Shown here: piece after piece, positions 20,420 to 31,906 of the stretch
How positions within the stretch are numbered: position 1 is the stretch's first letter
How the letters are laid out: every line of letters starts with the position of its first letter
Origin: Lithobates sylvaticus
Taxonomy: Eukaryota > Chordata > Amphibia > Anura > Ranidae
Assembly: GCA_028564925.1 (NCBI GenBank)
Contig: CM053033.1
Span: forward strand, 79,951,468 to 80,015,467
Length of the DNA stretch: 64,000 nucleotides
Reading direction: 5' to 3'
Notes under the pieces: generated by a model
Told to the model about the DNA's origin: nothing
The model's database searches: none
The model's input: the letters and a program-made list of their open reading frames with translations, nothing else
Program-made: the position numbers and the translations under genes

Positions 20420-21100
20420 TTAACCTTGAGCGCGCCTCCACACCCTAAGTGCTCTTTCAATTCCGTCCTGTATACCCATGGTCCACATATCGATGCCCAC
20501 TGGGTTCAGATGAACCCCGTCAGCCCTCAAATATCGCCACGTCTCGATCTCTAGCTCTCTGTGTCTGATCGCTAAGCCACCGTTTTTAATGAAAAACCTG
20601 CTCACCTCCTGATTGATCTTACTTCTGGCCTTGTTAACCAGTTCCACTGACCTCGCTTGCCGCCATGAAGACCTGGCTATCATGTCCGACCATACAAGGA
20701 CAGTTTTTGGGAATGCAGCCTGTAGTAGGCAGAAGTCATGCTTGATGTCCCTGGTAATGTCTAGTTTTGTCCTCAAACCCAAATCATTCCCCCCCACATG
20801 AATCACCAAAACCTCGGGCGGCCTGTCCCGTTGTGCAAATTTGTGCGCCTCCGGGACCAGACGGCTCCAAAGCATCCCAGGGAACCCCAACCATTTAATG
20901 TAAGCCTCCCCCCTGGAAAAACCTAGCTGTCTCCCATCTGGCCTGGCATCCCCCCTCCTTGCACCCCAGCAAACATAGGAATGTCCCATGATCCACACGA
21001 GACTCGGCGAGGTATCTGAAAAGAAAACAATAAGAAAATTCCGGTGAAAACTCATCACAATGTACCACACGAAACCATGCCGGCACCTAACGCACACCAC
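20420..21100 (-). CDS. Ngaro accessory SGNH hydrolase part
   Basis: A 226-residue open region resembling SGNH/GDSL hydrolases. It has GHSYV with the block-I Ser near the start, GGND in mid-protein (block III) and DGVHLN near the end supplying the Asp-His pair (block V). Such hydrolase genes are, from memory, a known accessory of vertebrate Ngaro elements; the substrate is unknown (esterase or lipase activity is the usual guess). It is the last coding part before the terminal repeats. Confidence 0.78.
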   Translation of the reverse strand: MVCVRCRHGFVWYIVMSFHRNFLIVFFSDTSPSLVWIMGHSYVCWGARRGDARPDGRQLGFSRGEAYIKWLGFPGMLWSRLVPEAHKFAQRDRPPEVLVIHVGGNDLGLRTKLDITRDIKHDFCLLQAAFPKTVLVWSDMIARSSWRQARSVELVNKARSKINQEVSRFFIKNGGLAIRHRELEIETWRYLRADGVHLNPVGIDMWTMGIQDGIERALRVWRRAQG

Positions 21101-21111
21101 TCAGTAAAATG

Positions 21112-21876
21112 TCAAATAACTAAATCAAGTCTGACATAAGACCGGAATCGCCTCGATTCCCATCTTCCAATCCGTTTTACAGCTTCTTCCGTTAGGCCCC
21201 ACCTAACTGCTTCCGTTGCCGCACCAATTCTAAATGAATGCGTGGAAAATTTCTGATCCCCCAGACCCAGGATGAATACAGATTTCCGAAAAATAGAAAT
21301 AAATTGGAAACGCGACAGCGCCACCCCATCCTGATGTACTAAAAGAGGGCCATCCCCGGCTGGCCTCTGTGTCAAATAAACCTTTGTAACTAAAACGGGG
21401 CAGAGTTTGGCGTCAGGAATAGCGAACACCACCACATCCTTGCCTCGGCCCTCCTGATCCGTTTTAGATCTACGCAAACGCATCACAAGTCTATCCTCCA
21501 TGTACCGAACCTCCCCCACAGCTAATCCATCCCTTGTTTTCTTGGAGGAACTCACCAGCTCCCCTATTCGAAAAGCGCCGAAAAAGGCCAACACAAAAGC
21601 TGTGCGGAAAAGCCCCACCTCATATCCGGATCTACAAACTCCAGGCAAAATGTCCACCATTTTGCCCAACAGTGCGAACGTAACTGGTCGCCTCTCATCC
21701 CGGACCCTCTTCCCCCGGCGATAACCCTTCAATGCCTGACGTGCCCAAAACTCTTTTGTCCAATCTCTCCCCCCTTCAAGTTTGAACAAAAATGCCATGG
21801 CCGCCATAACCTTCCCTAGCCTCGACACGGAAACTCCCTGTTCCATGTGTCTGGCGACAAAATAGATAAATCGCAA
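21112..21876 (-). CDS. Ngaro tyrosine recombinase part
   Basis: This region encodes the catalytic domain of a phage-integrase-type tyrosine recombinase, which would integrate the circular DNA copy. An AFRIGEL segment carries the first catalytic Arg, HSFRIGAAT the His-x-x-Arg pair, and RFRSYVRL the Tyr. It follows the RT region and precedes the hydrolase part. Confidence 0.85.
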   Translation of the reverse strand: MRFIYFVARHMEQGVSVSRLGKVMAAMAFLFKLEGGRDWTKEFWARQALKGYRRGKRVRDERRPVTFALLGKMVDILPGVCRSGYEVGLFRTAFVLAFFGAFRIGELVSSSKKTRDGLAVGEVRYMEDRLVMRLRRSKTDQEGRGKDVVVFAIPDAKLCPVLVTKVYLTQRPAGDGPLLVHQDGVALSRFQFISIFRKSVFILGLGDQKFSTHSFRIGAATEAVRWGLTEEAVKRIGRWESRRFRSYVRLDLVI

Positions 21877-21993
21877 TCTATTCTCTCCTTTAACCGCCCC
21901 CGCTGCCCGTTCCTGGAAAGCAAACCATTCGTCCCATATTTTTTTTGTATGTTTTCCATGTTCCCTCGCTCAATGACCGCCTGATCCACTCAC

Positions 21994-23469
21994 CTATCCT
22001 CCCAGGGCAATCTTCCATAGTTCCAAAGGACACGGGACGCCGTGACGCTCTGCCCCCGGTACCAGCTCCCGAAATTTCTCCCACTGAAACCGAGAAAGAG
22101 CGTCAGCAATCACATTGTCCACTCCTGGTAAGTGTACTGCCTGAATGAAAATGTTCATCTGCATACACCGAAGCACCAAGTGTCTCAACAAACGTATCAC
22201 CGGCGGTGACGCCGCAGATACCTTATTAATCACCTGTACCACCCCCAAATTGTCGATGTGGAAGCGCACCTTCCGATCCCGAAAGAATTCGCCCCACAAT
22301 TCTACCGCCAATACCACTGGAAATAACTCAAGCAACAACATATTCTTGAGCATCCCTGCTTTGTTCCAGCTGTCCGGCCAAGGGCCGGCACTCCAATGCC
22401 CCTGGAAAAATGCCCCATATCCCGCTGACCCCGCTGCGTCTGTAAACAATTCGAGGTCGAAATTATTCACCGGGCCAATCATCCACAACGCTCTACCATT
22501 AAAATTGTCCAGAAACATGTGCCACATTCTCAGGTCATCCTTATGTTCCCGCGATAGTGTCACATAATGTCTGGGCGACTCAATGCCACCCGTACTTGCC
22601 GCTAATCTTCTCCCAAAAACCCTGCCCATCGGAATGATCCTGCACGCAAAATTGAGCTTGCCAAGCACCGATTGCAATGCCCTCAGCTGAACCTTGCGCC
22701 GGCCCACCATCCCCTTCACCTCCTCCTGTAATGCCACCAATTTTGCCTCAGGTAACCTGCATTCCATGGCCATGGAATCGATTACAATCCCGAGAAAACT
22801 GATCACTGTTGTGGGCCCTTCCGTCTTGTCTGGCGCAAGCGGAATGCCGAATTCCCCTGAAATCCTTTCAACGGTTGTTAAGAGCATCGCGCAAACGTTA
22901 GATGCGGGTGGCCCTATGCAAAGAAAATCGTCCAAATAATGGATCACCGAATTCAAACCTGAAACGTCCCTCACTATCCATTCCACAAATGTGCTGAAAC
23001 ACTCAAAGAATGCGCACGATATAGAACAACCCATTGGCAGACACATATCCACGTAATATTCCTCTTGCCACTTGCAACCCAATAAATGAAAGCTATCGGG
23101 ATGAACAGGCAGCAAACGAAAAGCCGCTTCAATGTCTGTCTTTGCCATCAGGGCGCCCCTACCATACTTCCTTACCCAACGTACTGCTGCATCAAAGGAT
23201 GTATATGATACAGTGCAAACTTCAGGATCAATAGCGTCGTTCACCGAATCTCCTTGTGGGTAAGACAGGTGGTGAATGAGGCGAAATTTGTTGTGCTCCT
23301 TTTTGGGAACCACCCCCAAAGGAGAAACTACCAGGTCCTGCATGGGTTTTATGGAGAAGGGGCCCGCCATCCTCCCCAAAGCTACCTCTTTATTCAATTT
23401 TTCGGACACTACTTCATGATGTTTTAAAGCGGACCGCAAATTTTCCGGAATGGGAGGAGTTAAGTTCAA
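21994..23469 (-). CDS. Ngaro reverse transcriptase / RNase H part
   Basis: An open region of 491 residues with a DIRS/Ngaro-type reverse transcriptase (LPMGCSISC and a YLDD catalytic box) followed by RNase H (LFTDAAGSAGYG, HIDNLGVVQV, DALSR). It would copy the element RNA. It lies between the gag-like and recombinase parts. Confidence 0.88.
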   Translation of the reverse strand: MNLTPPIPENLRSALKHHEVVSEKLNKEVALGRMAGPFSIKPMQDLVVSPLGVVPKKEHNKFRLIHHLSYPQGDSVNDAIDPEVCTVSYTSFDAAVRWVRKYGRGALMAKTDIEAAFRLLPVHPDSFHLLGCKWQEEYYVDMCLPMGCSISCAFFECFSTFVEWIVRDVSGLNSVIHYLDDFLCIGPPASNVCAMLLTTVERISGEFGIPLAPDKTEGPTTVISFLGIVIDSMAMECRLPEAKLVALQEEVKGMVGRRKVQLRALQSVLGKLNFACRIIPMGRVFGRRLAASTGGIESPRHYVTLSREHKDDLRMWHMFLDNFNGRALWMIGPVNNFDLELFTDAAGSAGYGAFFQGHWSAGPWPDSWNKAGMLKNMLLLELFPVVLAVELWGEFFRDRKVRFHIDNLGVVQVINKVSAASPPVIRLLRHLVLRCMQMNIFIQAVHLPGVDNVIADALSRFQWEKFRELVPGAERHGVPCPLELWKIALGG

Positions 23470-23540
23470 AAACGGCAGGAATCATGAAACCTTCAGAAAA
23501 TCCTAACAAAAGTAGATGAGCCATTGCCTTATCTGGATAT

Positions 23541-25695
23541 CTATCTAGAAAAGGCCGCATTTTTTCCACCCTCACTGGCGTCCTCCCCCTTTCCCGCAAA
23601 ATCGCTGGCCTTTCCCTTACCCTGCTTAAAGCACCTTGATGAGGGATGTGATCCACCGCAGCCTGAACACTCGTGTTTATACTTACATCCATGTCCAAAT
23701 TTACAACTTCCCTCGTTGTACTGCCAGCAAACTCCTTTTTTCCTTGTGGCCGATTGACCCGAAGTCCCTGATCCCCCGGCCCCCCCCTGAAAAAACTGAC
23801 TCACAGGCTTGGCTGAAGACATCAGGCGCATCCAAAGACTGATGTCTTTGTGATCCCACCTTAAAGCCGGTCTCACTGCCCTTCTCTGCCTAAACTGTTC
23901 GTCGTACCGCAGCCATGCTAGACCCCCGTAAGTCCGGTGAGCCTCGCCAATAGCATCCAGATAACAGAACAGGGCCGAGCAATGTTCTGGCTCCTTTTCG
24001 CCTATCACGCTTGCCAATAACCCAAACGCTTGCAGCCAATTCTGGAAAGTCCGGGGTATTAGTCTGTACCTTCTCTTCTCCTCCTCTTCTTTTTTACTAT
24101 CCTCGGGTTTCACCCTATCCAAGTTAAATTTCTCAAGGGGAAGCAGAGAAAATATCTCCACGTACTCCCCTCTCCAAATTTTCTCTCTCACCTCCTGTTT
24201 CAAATGGGCCCCTAATGGCCCTTCAAAACAGACATAAACCTCACAGCGTGCGGAATCAGCTAACCGCACTATGTCCTGTTTTTTGGTTTTGTCACCCCCC
24301 CGTTTCCCCCTCTCCTGGCGTGAGCTGAGACGCCTCTGCCGCTTCCACGATACCTGCATCCCTCCCCACAGGCGAAAACGCGGGCGGAATCGCCAACACC
24401 GTTCTCTCAGCTTGTACCGTCATTCCCTCGTCCCCTCCCCCCTGGCCCCCCTCATTCAACACCCTCCCTGCAGAAACCCATGCCCCTGTCGGCCCCTGTT
24501 GCGCAGGTGTAGGCTCAAACCTGCCCACCAGCTCTTTGAGGCCTGCTAAAAAACCCTGTAATCCCCCCTCCAAAAATCCTGTTTCAGGGACGGAATCGCC
24601 CATAAAACCCCCACCCCTCTGAAACCGATCACCCTGCCTCCTGGCCCCCTCCCCCACATCCCCCCCCAAAGACATTTTACTCCCGCAAGACCCAGAACAA
24701 AAACAGGACTTACCGGGCTGCATGGACAATCCTCCACCAGCCGAACATCCTGCGTCATTCGTTGCTGTGCGTCCTTCTGCGATCTCGTCCTCCGATTCAG
24801 GCAGCTCGCCCTCCGACAGCTCCACCATCTCATCTGCAGTTGAAAGAGCCTGCCCTCCAAGGTTTTCAGCCTCAGATGCAGACGAACTGCGTTCCCTCTC
24901 GTTTCTTCTCGTCCCCATTGCCTCCGCTTTTTTCTTTTCCTTAATGTTCTTACGGGCAGGCGGATCGCCTCCATGCCGCAGACATCCTCTGCTATGTCCC
25001 CCCCGCACACTGGAACTCAAGCTGGGCCGACCGCCTCCTGCTTGTAAATGTCCTCTTCCCCCATTCTGCTGAGCATGCGTCTCGTCGCAGTAAGTGGCAT
25101 CTGTGCTGAAGTTTGGGTAGGCGATTGTCCTGTTCCTAGCCTCCATGACCCTTTCCCTTGCTGTTGTTATGTTGGCCTGGGATGGCTTTCTCCCCCTAGC
25201 CGTGTGTTTTAAACTGTGTGTATTTGGTGACTTAGTTTTGGCCCCCTTTGCAATCCCCACTGATGCTGCACTGCTGGCACTGCCTGTTTTGTATTGGGCC
25301 CCTGACCGCCCCCCCTCCACATGTGTGGATAGGCCTGAGGCCTCATGAGATGACCGCGTGTTGGACGCCATGCGCCGCGTGCTGTTGGGCCCCCCGCCCC
25401 CCCCCCCCACAGCCTCACATGGGCCAGAAGTGCCTGAAACATCTACCTTGGCCGACCGCTTTTTCGGCGGTTCGGCGCTGTTTTTTCCCCTCTTGCTGCC
25501 TGGCACGTCCGTGGCTCTGCGCCCTTCCGGCGAATATCTGGCCGGCGGCCGAGATCGCCGCTGCCGCCCCCCGTCTAGTGTGACCTCCCCTGCACCCCTG
25601 CTCTCACCCTCCAGTGCCCTTTCGATCTGTGTCCTCAACCAAGCCGCTCCGTTTTCAGCTGCCGCCGTTTTGATGGTTTTGAGGAGCTCCTCCAT
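23541..25695 (-). CDS. Ngaro gag-like region
   Basis: A long coding region of low-complexity, charged protein rich in Gly/Ser/Arg. Its downstream part contains a CX7CX5CX3H zinc finger (CWQYNEGSC to KYKH) and a second Cys cluster (CSGCGG), suited to nucleic-acid binding. It starts just inside box A. Capsid-like function is inferred from position and the zinc fingers. Confidence 0.7.
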
Positions 25696-25710
25696 GACAA
25701 TCTGCTCAGT

Positions 25711-25881
25711 AACTTTTCTCTAGCTGGAATGGCTCCTTCCCTGGCCGTTGCCCCTCCTCTTCCTGTTGCCAGCTCCACCCTCCTATCCTAACTCTTAAAG
25801 GGGCATACCTAAATGGCATGTTAACTTTACTCATGCCAGCCCTGCGCCTATTTTTCTCTGTTCTCTGCTGCGGGCTGTTCT
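25711..25881 (-). repeat. Ngaro repeat, box A, 5' copy
   Basis: 171 bp matching 19742-19912; it defines the 5' end of the element. Confidence 0.88.
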
Positions 25882-27256
25882 GGAGATGTATAGTCCACCT
25901 TTCCCGTTTGAGTAATACCTGCTCCTTTTGCTCTTGTAAATGCTGCCTAATTAATAAGGGCCATGCCCTCTGCAGCCTGCGATACCCCATTTAAGTCGCT
26001 TCTCTGAATACAGTTAAACTGCGCCGCACTGCCACAATAAGCATCAGAAACGCTGAATCCTCATTCCTTTCTCCTCGCTCTCTGTAATAATGTTATTGTT
26101 GTCATGGACAAACGCTTAATCAAAAGAACTGACACAGATAGCAATATATTCTTCTCAACTGAATTTAAGCTCTGCAGAGCCCCACTATCCCCCTCCCCCA
26201 CCATCTTTTAGGCTTTTTAATACAACCAAAGGCTCTGAATGAAGACATCCAAAATAAGTAAGACTTCATCTAATCGTATTTTTGTTGCAGTTTGCCTGGC
26301 CCCCCAACATCGCACGTTTCATTTTTTTGTAAACTTTAGCGCGTGTTTTTGTTTTATTTTTAAGGTTATGGGTTTATATTTTGCTGCGGCTTGCCTTATT
26401 ATGGGCTAATAAAATGTATTCAGGTCACTTTAGACCATCCCCTCGTCTAGAATTTACACATCAAAAGTGCGATTCCTTGCTGGAGAATATTTCACTCCGG
26501 AACGCTGTGTTAATTAACTGTGGAAAAAAAAAAAATCACACTTGGGTGGTTAAAAATAGCCACCCAGAATTCAGCGTCTACTGGCTGAGCCCTGTGCGTT
26601 TCACAATGTACCTATGTTAAGCTGGAGGAGAGGCGATCGCAGCAGCGGGGTTGGAAGTTAACCCCTGGTGGGCATCAACGCAGGCCAATTCTGCAGTCTC
26701 GTGCTGGGAGAGGGGGGAGTGCTCTGAAAAATGATGCATTGCAGATTTTAGAGATGACAAGCAAGTAGCTGGCGTGCCTCTTGTACCTGTGCAGATATGT
26801 TTGTGTTGGAGAAAGAAACTTCCAGCTGTTAAAGTACATGCACTCTGGAGGAAAGAACAGCTGGTTACCAGGCCCATGTAAGCAAAAACTAAGAAATTTA
26901 GAACTTCTGTCCTCTTTTAAATCTTGTCTGTGTTCCTACAGAGGAAATTTCCTTTCTCTTCCTGTTGTGACACCTAGACAGGAAGTGAGGGGAAATCTGA
27001 CAGAAGTTCTAAAGCTTCCACAATCTACTAGATTCAGAAGAGGTCTTTGTGCACTTTAGAAGGGGGTCGCTGTTTGTATTCTCTTGAGTGGATACTGACA
27101 ATTCCTAATTAACCCTCTGCACACTGTTATATACCCTTACTTGTTTTACCCACTGTCTGCGTCCAGAGTTGATCATCCGCAGATAATCTATGCATGAGAA
27201 TAGCTGTTGGAACTGTCGGGCTCCCATCTATTCAGTGCAACTTTTCACCCACACTC
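25882..27256. other. Low-repeat intergenic sequence
   Basis: No exon was supported. 26035-26330 has the look of conserved non-coding DNA (see findings). 26940-27060 contains a short dispersed motif (ACAGGAAGTGAGGGGAAATC) also seen at about 58230 and 59900. Confidence 0.4.
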
Positions 27257-27668
27257 ATGCCCCGTACACACGGTCGGAAATTCCAACCACAAAGTCCGTC
27301 GGATTTTTTCCGACACTGGTGTTGCCTACACACGGTCGGACAAAGTTGTCGGAAAATCCGATCATCCTGAACGTGGTGACGTTTGTTGCGTACGACGGGA
27401 CTACGTAGAGGCTAGTAGCCAGTAGCTTTGGTCTTGTAATGTGATCTGAGCATGCGTGGCACTTTGTCTGTCGGAATTCGCTACACACGATCGGAAAAAG
27501 TCCGATAGGACTTTGTTGTCGGAAAATTTGAGAGCAGGATCTCAAACTTTTTCCGTCGGAAATTCCGACGGAAAAAGTCCGATGGAGCCCACACACGGTC
27601 AGAATTTCCGACAACATGGTCCGAGAGGACATTTTCCGTCAGAAAATCCGACCGTGTGTACGGGGCAT
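27257..27668. mobile_element. MITE with GCCCCGTACACACGG ends
   Basis: A 412-bp element with near-perfect terminal inverted repeats (ATGCCCCGTACACACGGTCG at each end) and internal TCCGAC/GTCGGA repeats. Flanks give no unambiguous target duplication (possibly TCA and TTA). A 46-bp relic with the same tips is at 51991-52036. Confidence 0.72.
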
Positions 27669-28215
27669 TATTATTTTCATAGATTTCAGCGGAGTCTCCC
27701 ACAGGTAATCGCAAACAGCCCTTCTCACAAGTGTAAATGGGGCCTTAACATGGGGTTATATCCCTGTAGCTACTCAGAGTACATTGTAGGTTTTTTGGAT
27801 TTGAGCACAGACATACCTCCAAAAGCTTTACCTGTTATATTCAAAACCGCTCTAAAAAATTGGTTGGCTGTTGGAGTGTAGGATTGAAATATAGACCACT
27901 GTGTACACCAGGGGTGCCCAAGCGCGGGCACCCTCTGATGTGACCCGTGACCTCCTTTTCTAGGATGGCCAAGAAAAGTCCAGATCACAGGTTCTCGACC
28001 CGCCATTCCAGAGCATCAGTGTGAGGAATGAAGCCGATGGTAGGGGAAGCATGCGGCTGCAGTAGAGAACAGAGCCGATGCTGCCAGTATATCACTGCCT
28101 TCTGTCACAGGTGGAGTGATACCAAATGCACTCTGCCTGGGATAGCAGCAGCCAGTGATACCAGGGACAGCAGCAGGCAGCAAGCCATGCCCGCCTGGGG
28201 GACCGCAGCAGGCAG
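27669..28215. other. No gene seen
   Basis: Mixed sequence; 27908-28020 includes a GGGGTGCCCAAGCGCGGGCA segment resembling a decayed hAT end. 28100-28215 has short CAGCAGGCAGCAAGCCATGC repeats related to those at 29235-29345. Confidence 0.35.
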
Positions 28216-29238
28216 CAAGCCATGCCCAATGTGATAACAAAAACGTGTCCACCGCCCCCATCTACAGCTGGCTATCGCAGTAAGAGGCATTGGAAGGCTA
28301 AAGCAGATAACAACAAAGCCTGGGGAATGCCCAGGAAAAAACCAAGCCTACTTACCACCAGCTTGCAGACAACCAAATTAACCTGTCTAACAGTATGCGT
28401 TAAAAACAGGGGTTTAGTCCGCACGCATTTGCAAACGCATGCGTAAGCCACAGAGCCTCGTCAAGGCACCCTGATATCTGTGGTCCTAACACTAAACTAA
28501 GAGTGTCCCCACAGTGGAGGCACATACATTCTAATGGGTAGATGAGGGCAGGTGGACTGAAGGGGAGCCCCCCCTTCTTAAAGGTACAGGAGCACACCAA
28601 ACCCCCAGCAGATAGCACAATGGCTGCAAAGGTGTTGGTGCGTTGCTGGACCAATACAAACACTATGTGATAACAAAAACGTGTCCAGCGGACTAAACCC
28701 CTGTTTTTAACGCATACTGTTAGACAGGTTAATTTGGTTGTCTGCAAGCTGGTGGTAAGTAGGCTTGGTTTTTTCCTGGGCATTCCCCAGGCTTTGTTGT
28801 TATCTGCTTTAGCCTTCCAATGCCTCTTACTGCGATAGCCAGCTGTAGATGGGGGCGGTGGACACGTTTTTGTTATCACATAGTGTTTGTATTGGTCCAG
28901 CAACGCACCAACACCTTTGCAGCCATTGTGCTATCTGCTGGGGGTTTGGTGTGCTCCTGTACCTTTAGAAGGGGTGGCTCCCCTTCAGTCCACCTGCCCT
29001 CATCTACCCATTAGAATGTATGTGCCTCCACTGTGGGGACACTCTTAGTTTAGTGTTAGGACCACAGATATCAGGGTGCCTTGACGAGGCTCTGTGGCTT
29101 ACGCATGCGTTTGCAAATGCGTGCGGACTAAACCCCTGTTTTTAACGCATACTGTTAGACAGGTTAATTTGGTTGTCTGCAAGCTGGTGGTAAGTAGGCT
29201 TGGTTTTTTCCTGGGCATTCCCCAGGCTTTGTTGTTAG
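28216..29238. repeat. Complex near-perfect inverted repeat of family R
   Basis: Layout: segment A (28216-28411), segment B (28412-28664), a 21-bp restart of A, then inverted A (28690-28883), inverted B (28882-29126) and a second inverted A, partial (29126-29238). Arms are nearly identical, with one small indel near 28575 versus 28970. No transposase or tRNA-like promoter is seen. Confidence 0.85.
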
Positions 29239-29345
29239 CAAGCCATGCCCACCTGGGGGACAGCAGCAGCCAGCCATACCCACCTGGAGGACAGCAGCCA
29301 GCCATACCCACCTGGGGGACAGCAGCAGGCAGCCAGCCATACCCG
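29235..29345. repeat. Short GCAGCCAGCCATACCCACCTG tandem patch
   Basis: Three to four copies of a roughly 30-bp unit, the same unit type as the larger array at 29876-30400. Confidence 0.6.
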
Positions 29346-29403
29346 CGGACAACCAAATTAATCTAACAGTATGCATTAAAGACTGCACATAGCACAATGG
29401 CTG

Positions 29404-29880
29404 CAGTGCGTTGCCTGACCAATATAACAGTAGTGTCTTTCATTTTTGTATTACTGTTATATTGGTCAGGCAATGCACTGACACCTTTGCAGCCATTGTG
29501 CTATGTGCTGGGTGCTTAGTGTGCCCCTGTACCTTTTTTAAGAAGGGGTGGGCTCCCTTCAGTACATCTGCCCTTCATCTATTCATCAAAATGCATGTGC
29601 TTCCATTGTGGAGTCACTCATAAGCTAGTGATAGAACTACAGATACCAGGATGCCTTGGGGCCTGTAGTTTACGCATGTATTTGCAAATGTGTGCAGACT
29701 AAACCCCAGTTTTTAACGCAAACTGTTAGACTGGTTAATTTGTCCGCAGGCTGGTCGATAAGTGACTTTGGAGTTTTCCTGGGATTTATCCTTGGCAACA
29801 TATGCTAGAAAAAAAGCCTTCCAATGCTGCTTGCTGCAATGGCCAGTTCTAGGTGGGGGCAGTGGCTTTCTTTTTTGTAG
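29404..29880 (+). repeat. Copy of family R (diverged) with a hairpin head
   Basis: Follows the same motif order as 28900-29240 at lower identity. It is preceded by a hairpin at about 29408-29475 whose arms read TGCGTTGCCTGACCAATATA and its inverse. Confidence 0.75.
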
Positions 29881-30400
29881 CCAGCCATACCCGTCTGGGG
29901 GAGCGCAGCCACCAGCCATACCCGTCTGGGGGAGCGCAGCCGCCAGCCATACCTGCCTGAGGGACGGCAGCCGCCAGCCATACCTGAGGGACGGCAGCCG
30001 CCAGCCATACCTGCCTGAGGGACGGCAGCCGCCAGCCATACCTGCCTGAGGGACGGCAGCAAGCCAGCCATACCTGCCTGAGGGACGGCAGCAAGCCAGC
30101 CATACCTGCCTGAGGGACGGCAGCAAGCCAGCCATACCTGCCTGAGGGACGGCAGCAAGCCAGCCATACCTGCCTGGGGGACAGCGGCAGCAAGCCAGCC
30201 ATACCTGCCTGGGGGACAGCGGCAGCAAGCCAGCCATACCTGCCTGGGGGACAGCGGCAGCAAGCCAGCCATACCCGCCTGAGGGATAGCAGCAGCCAGC
30301 CATACCCGCCTAAGGGATAGCAGCAGCCAGCCATACCCGCCTGAGGGATAACAGCAACCAGCCATACCCGCCTGAGGGACATCAGCAGCCAGCCATACCT
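29876..30400. repeat. Minisatellite, 32-36 bp unit
   Basis: About 15 copies built on AGCCAGCCATACCTGCCTGA and GGGACGGCAGC. Neighbouring copies fall into blocks (GGGGGAGCGCAGCC, GAGGGACGGCAGC, GGGGGACAGCGGCAGC, GAGGGATAGCAGC), showing local homogenisation. Confidence 0.9.
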
Positions 30401-31075
30401 GTTGCAATCCTGAGGAATAAGGAAGATTGAGGTCTTTTTTTAATTAAAATCAAACAGCTATGGGCATATCTGTTCTCTACCCTGGTACTCTAGCTACACT
30501 GGGCTGCTTTCAAACTGATCTGCAGGTGCAGGGCAGCCATAGACTTCTGTTATTACCTGCGGGTGTGGTGTGCTTTTATAAAGTGCACAAATGCAATATT
30601 CCCCACGCACACGTTCCTCAAATTTGGCTGTAGTAAGGCTGGGTGCTTTTCAGGAAAGCCTGGCTGTCTTCTGCTGGGCAACTATAAACTCTGCAGCTTA
30701 CTCAGTAGAAAATTAATTTAACCCAGAAAATAATGAGCACACTCAACAGTAATACCTCAGTAAGCACCTGCTTGGTGTGACAAAAATGCCAACCTGTTCT
30801 TATTCATGCAATGTGGAGAGTTCATTCTCAATGCGATTGTCCTCCTGGTGCTGATCAAACACCAAAAGAGACAATACTTCAATGACAAGGCAATTGCAAC
30901 TTCTTATAAATTCTTTACTATATAAAATGTGTTCAAATTCAGCAGACATTTTCAGTGCTGGACAGAGCTGCAGACTTTTGTCAAATATACAGTGCAAAGA
31001 CCTTGGCAGGGTGAGTATTTAGTACAGAGGGGCAGCCAGGTGCACAAAGACTAATCCTGGCGTGAGAACTTGATA
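30401..31075. other. No feature seen
   Basis: Low-repeat sequence without a supportable exon. Confidence 0.4.
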
Positions 31076-31083
31076 CTCCAGGT
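31076..31083. repeat. hAT target-site duplication, left
   Basis: CTCCAGGT, identical to 33199-33206. Confidence 0.9.
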
Positions 31084-31906
31084 CAGGGGCGTAACTAGAA
31101 ATCACAGGGCCCCATAGCAAAATGTTGTATGGGCCCCCCCCTGTAAACAGTCCCCCCCACAAAAAAAAAATGAACTGTGCAAAACAGATGGCAGTCTGTC
31201 TCCCACTCCCTACCTCTTGTCTAGACTTCAGAGCCTCCTCATGTGCCAAAAACGATGTCCTTTCACAGGCGCTTGAGCGTTCTGCCCCGCCCACTCTGCT
31301 CTGTGCTCCTGCCTCCTGCTGTATGCAGTTGCGTGTGTCGGGACACGGCCGGACTCGAGGGGCCCGGGAGGCTTAACAGTAAACTTACATTCCTCACCTG
31401 GACAATTTTTTTGTCGGTGGGCGGAGTCTTATTAAAATTAGGGGGTGAACATTTGTTTGTAGGTGTGGCCTAGTGGGGAAAGAAAAATGCGGCGCGCAAA
31501 GCGCGCCACGGCAAGGTATGGGCTTGGTTTAATCGTACTATTGGGTGTGGCTTAAAGGGGCGTGACTCAAAGGGGTGTGGTTAGAGTCTGAGATGAACGA
31601 GGGATGGAGGGAGAAACAAAGAAAGAGAGAGGAAGGAAAAAAGAGGAATGAAGGGACAGCAGGCCCAGATCCTACACCACAATAGAAATATGTGTATTCT
31701 AGAAAGTTTAGCAATCAGCAGATAAAGATATTCCAAACATGGTTGTTATGGTGTCAGGGTGATTGAAGCGCATTAATTATATTATTAAATTGTAATATAA
31801 AATGAAATACTTCAACTCACCATAATGCAGAATCAGAATCAGTGGGAGCCCTGAGTGTGTCACTTGCCACGTCGCCTGCCACCAGATGCCATCAGGTGTC
31901 CCCAGC

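Larger units (their letters stand above)
19180..25881 (-). mobile_element. Ngaro-type tyrosine-recombinase retrotransposon
   Basis: A 6.7-kb element on the minus strand. Split direct repeats are arranged as in Ngaro: box A (171 bp) at the 5' end; gag-like, RT/RNase H, tyrosine recombinase and SGNH hydrolase regions; then B, A, a 74-bp gap and B at the 3' end. The two B copies differ at only a few bases over about 487 bp and the A copies look identical, so the insertion is young. It looks close to whole with at most a few breaks. No target duplication is seen, as expected for recombinase-mediated integration. Confidence 0.88.

Noticed and set aside
29713-30407. Minus-strand frames of about 200 residues rich in AGMAGLLP
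   Set aside because: Minisatellite translation in three frames.
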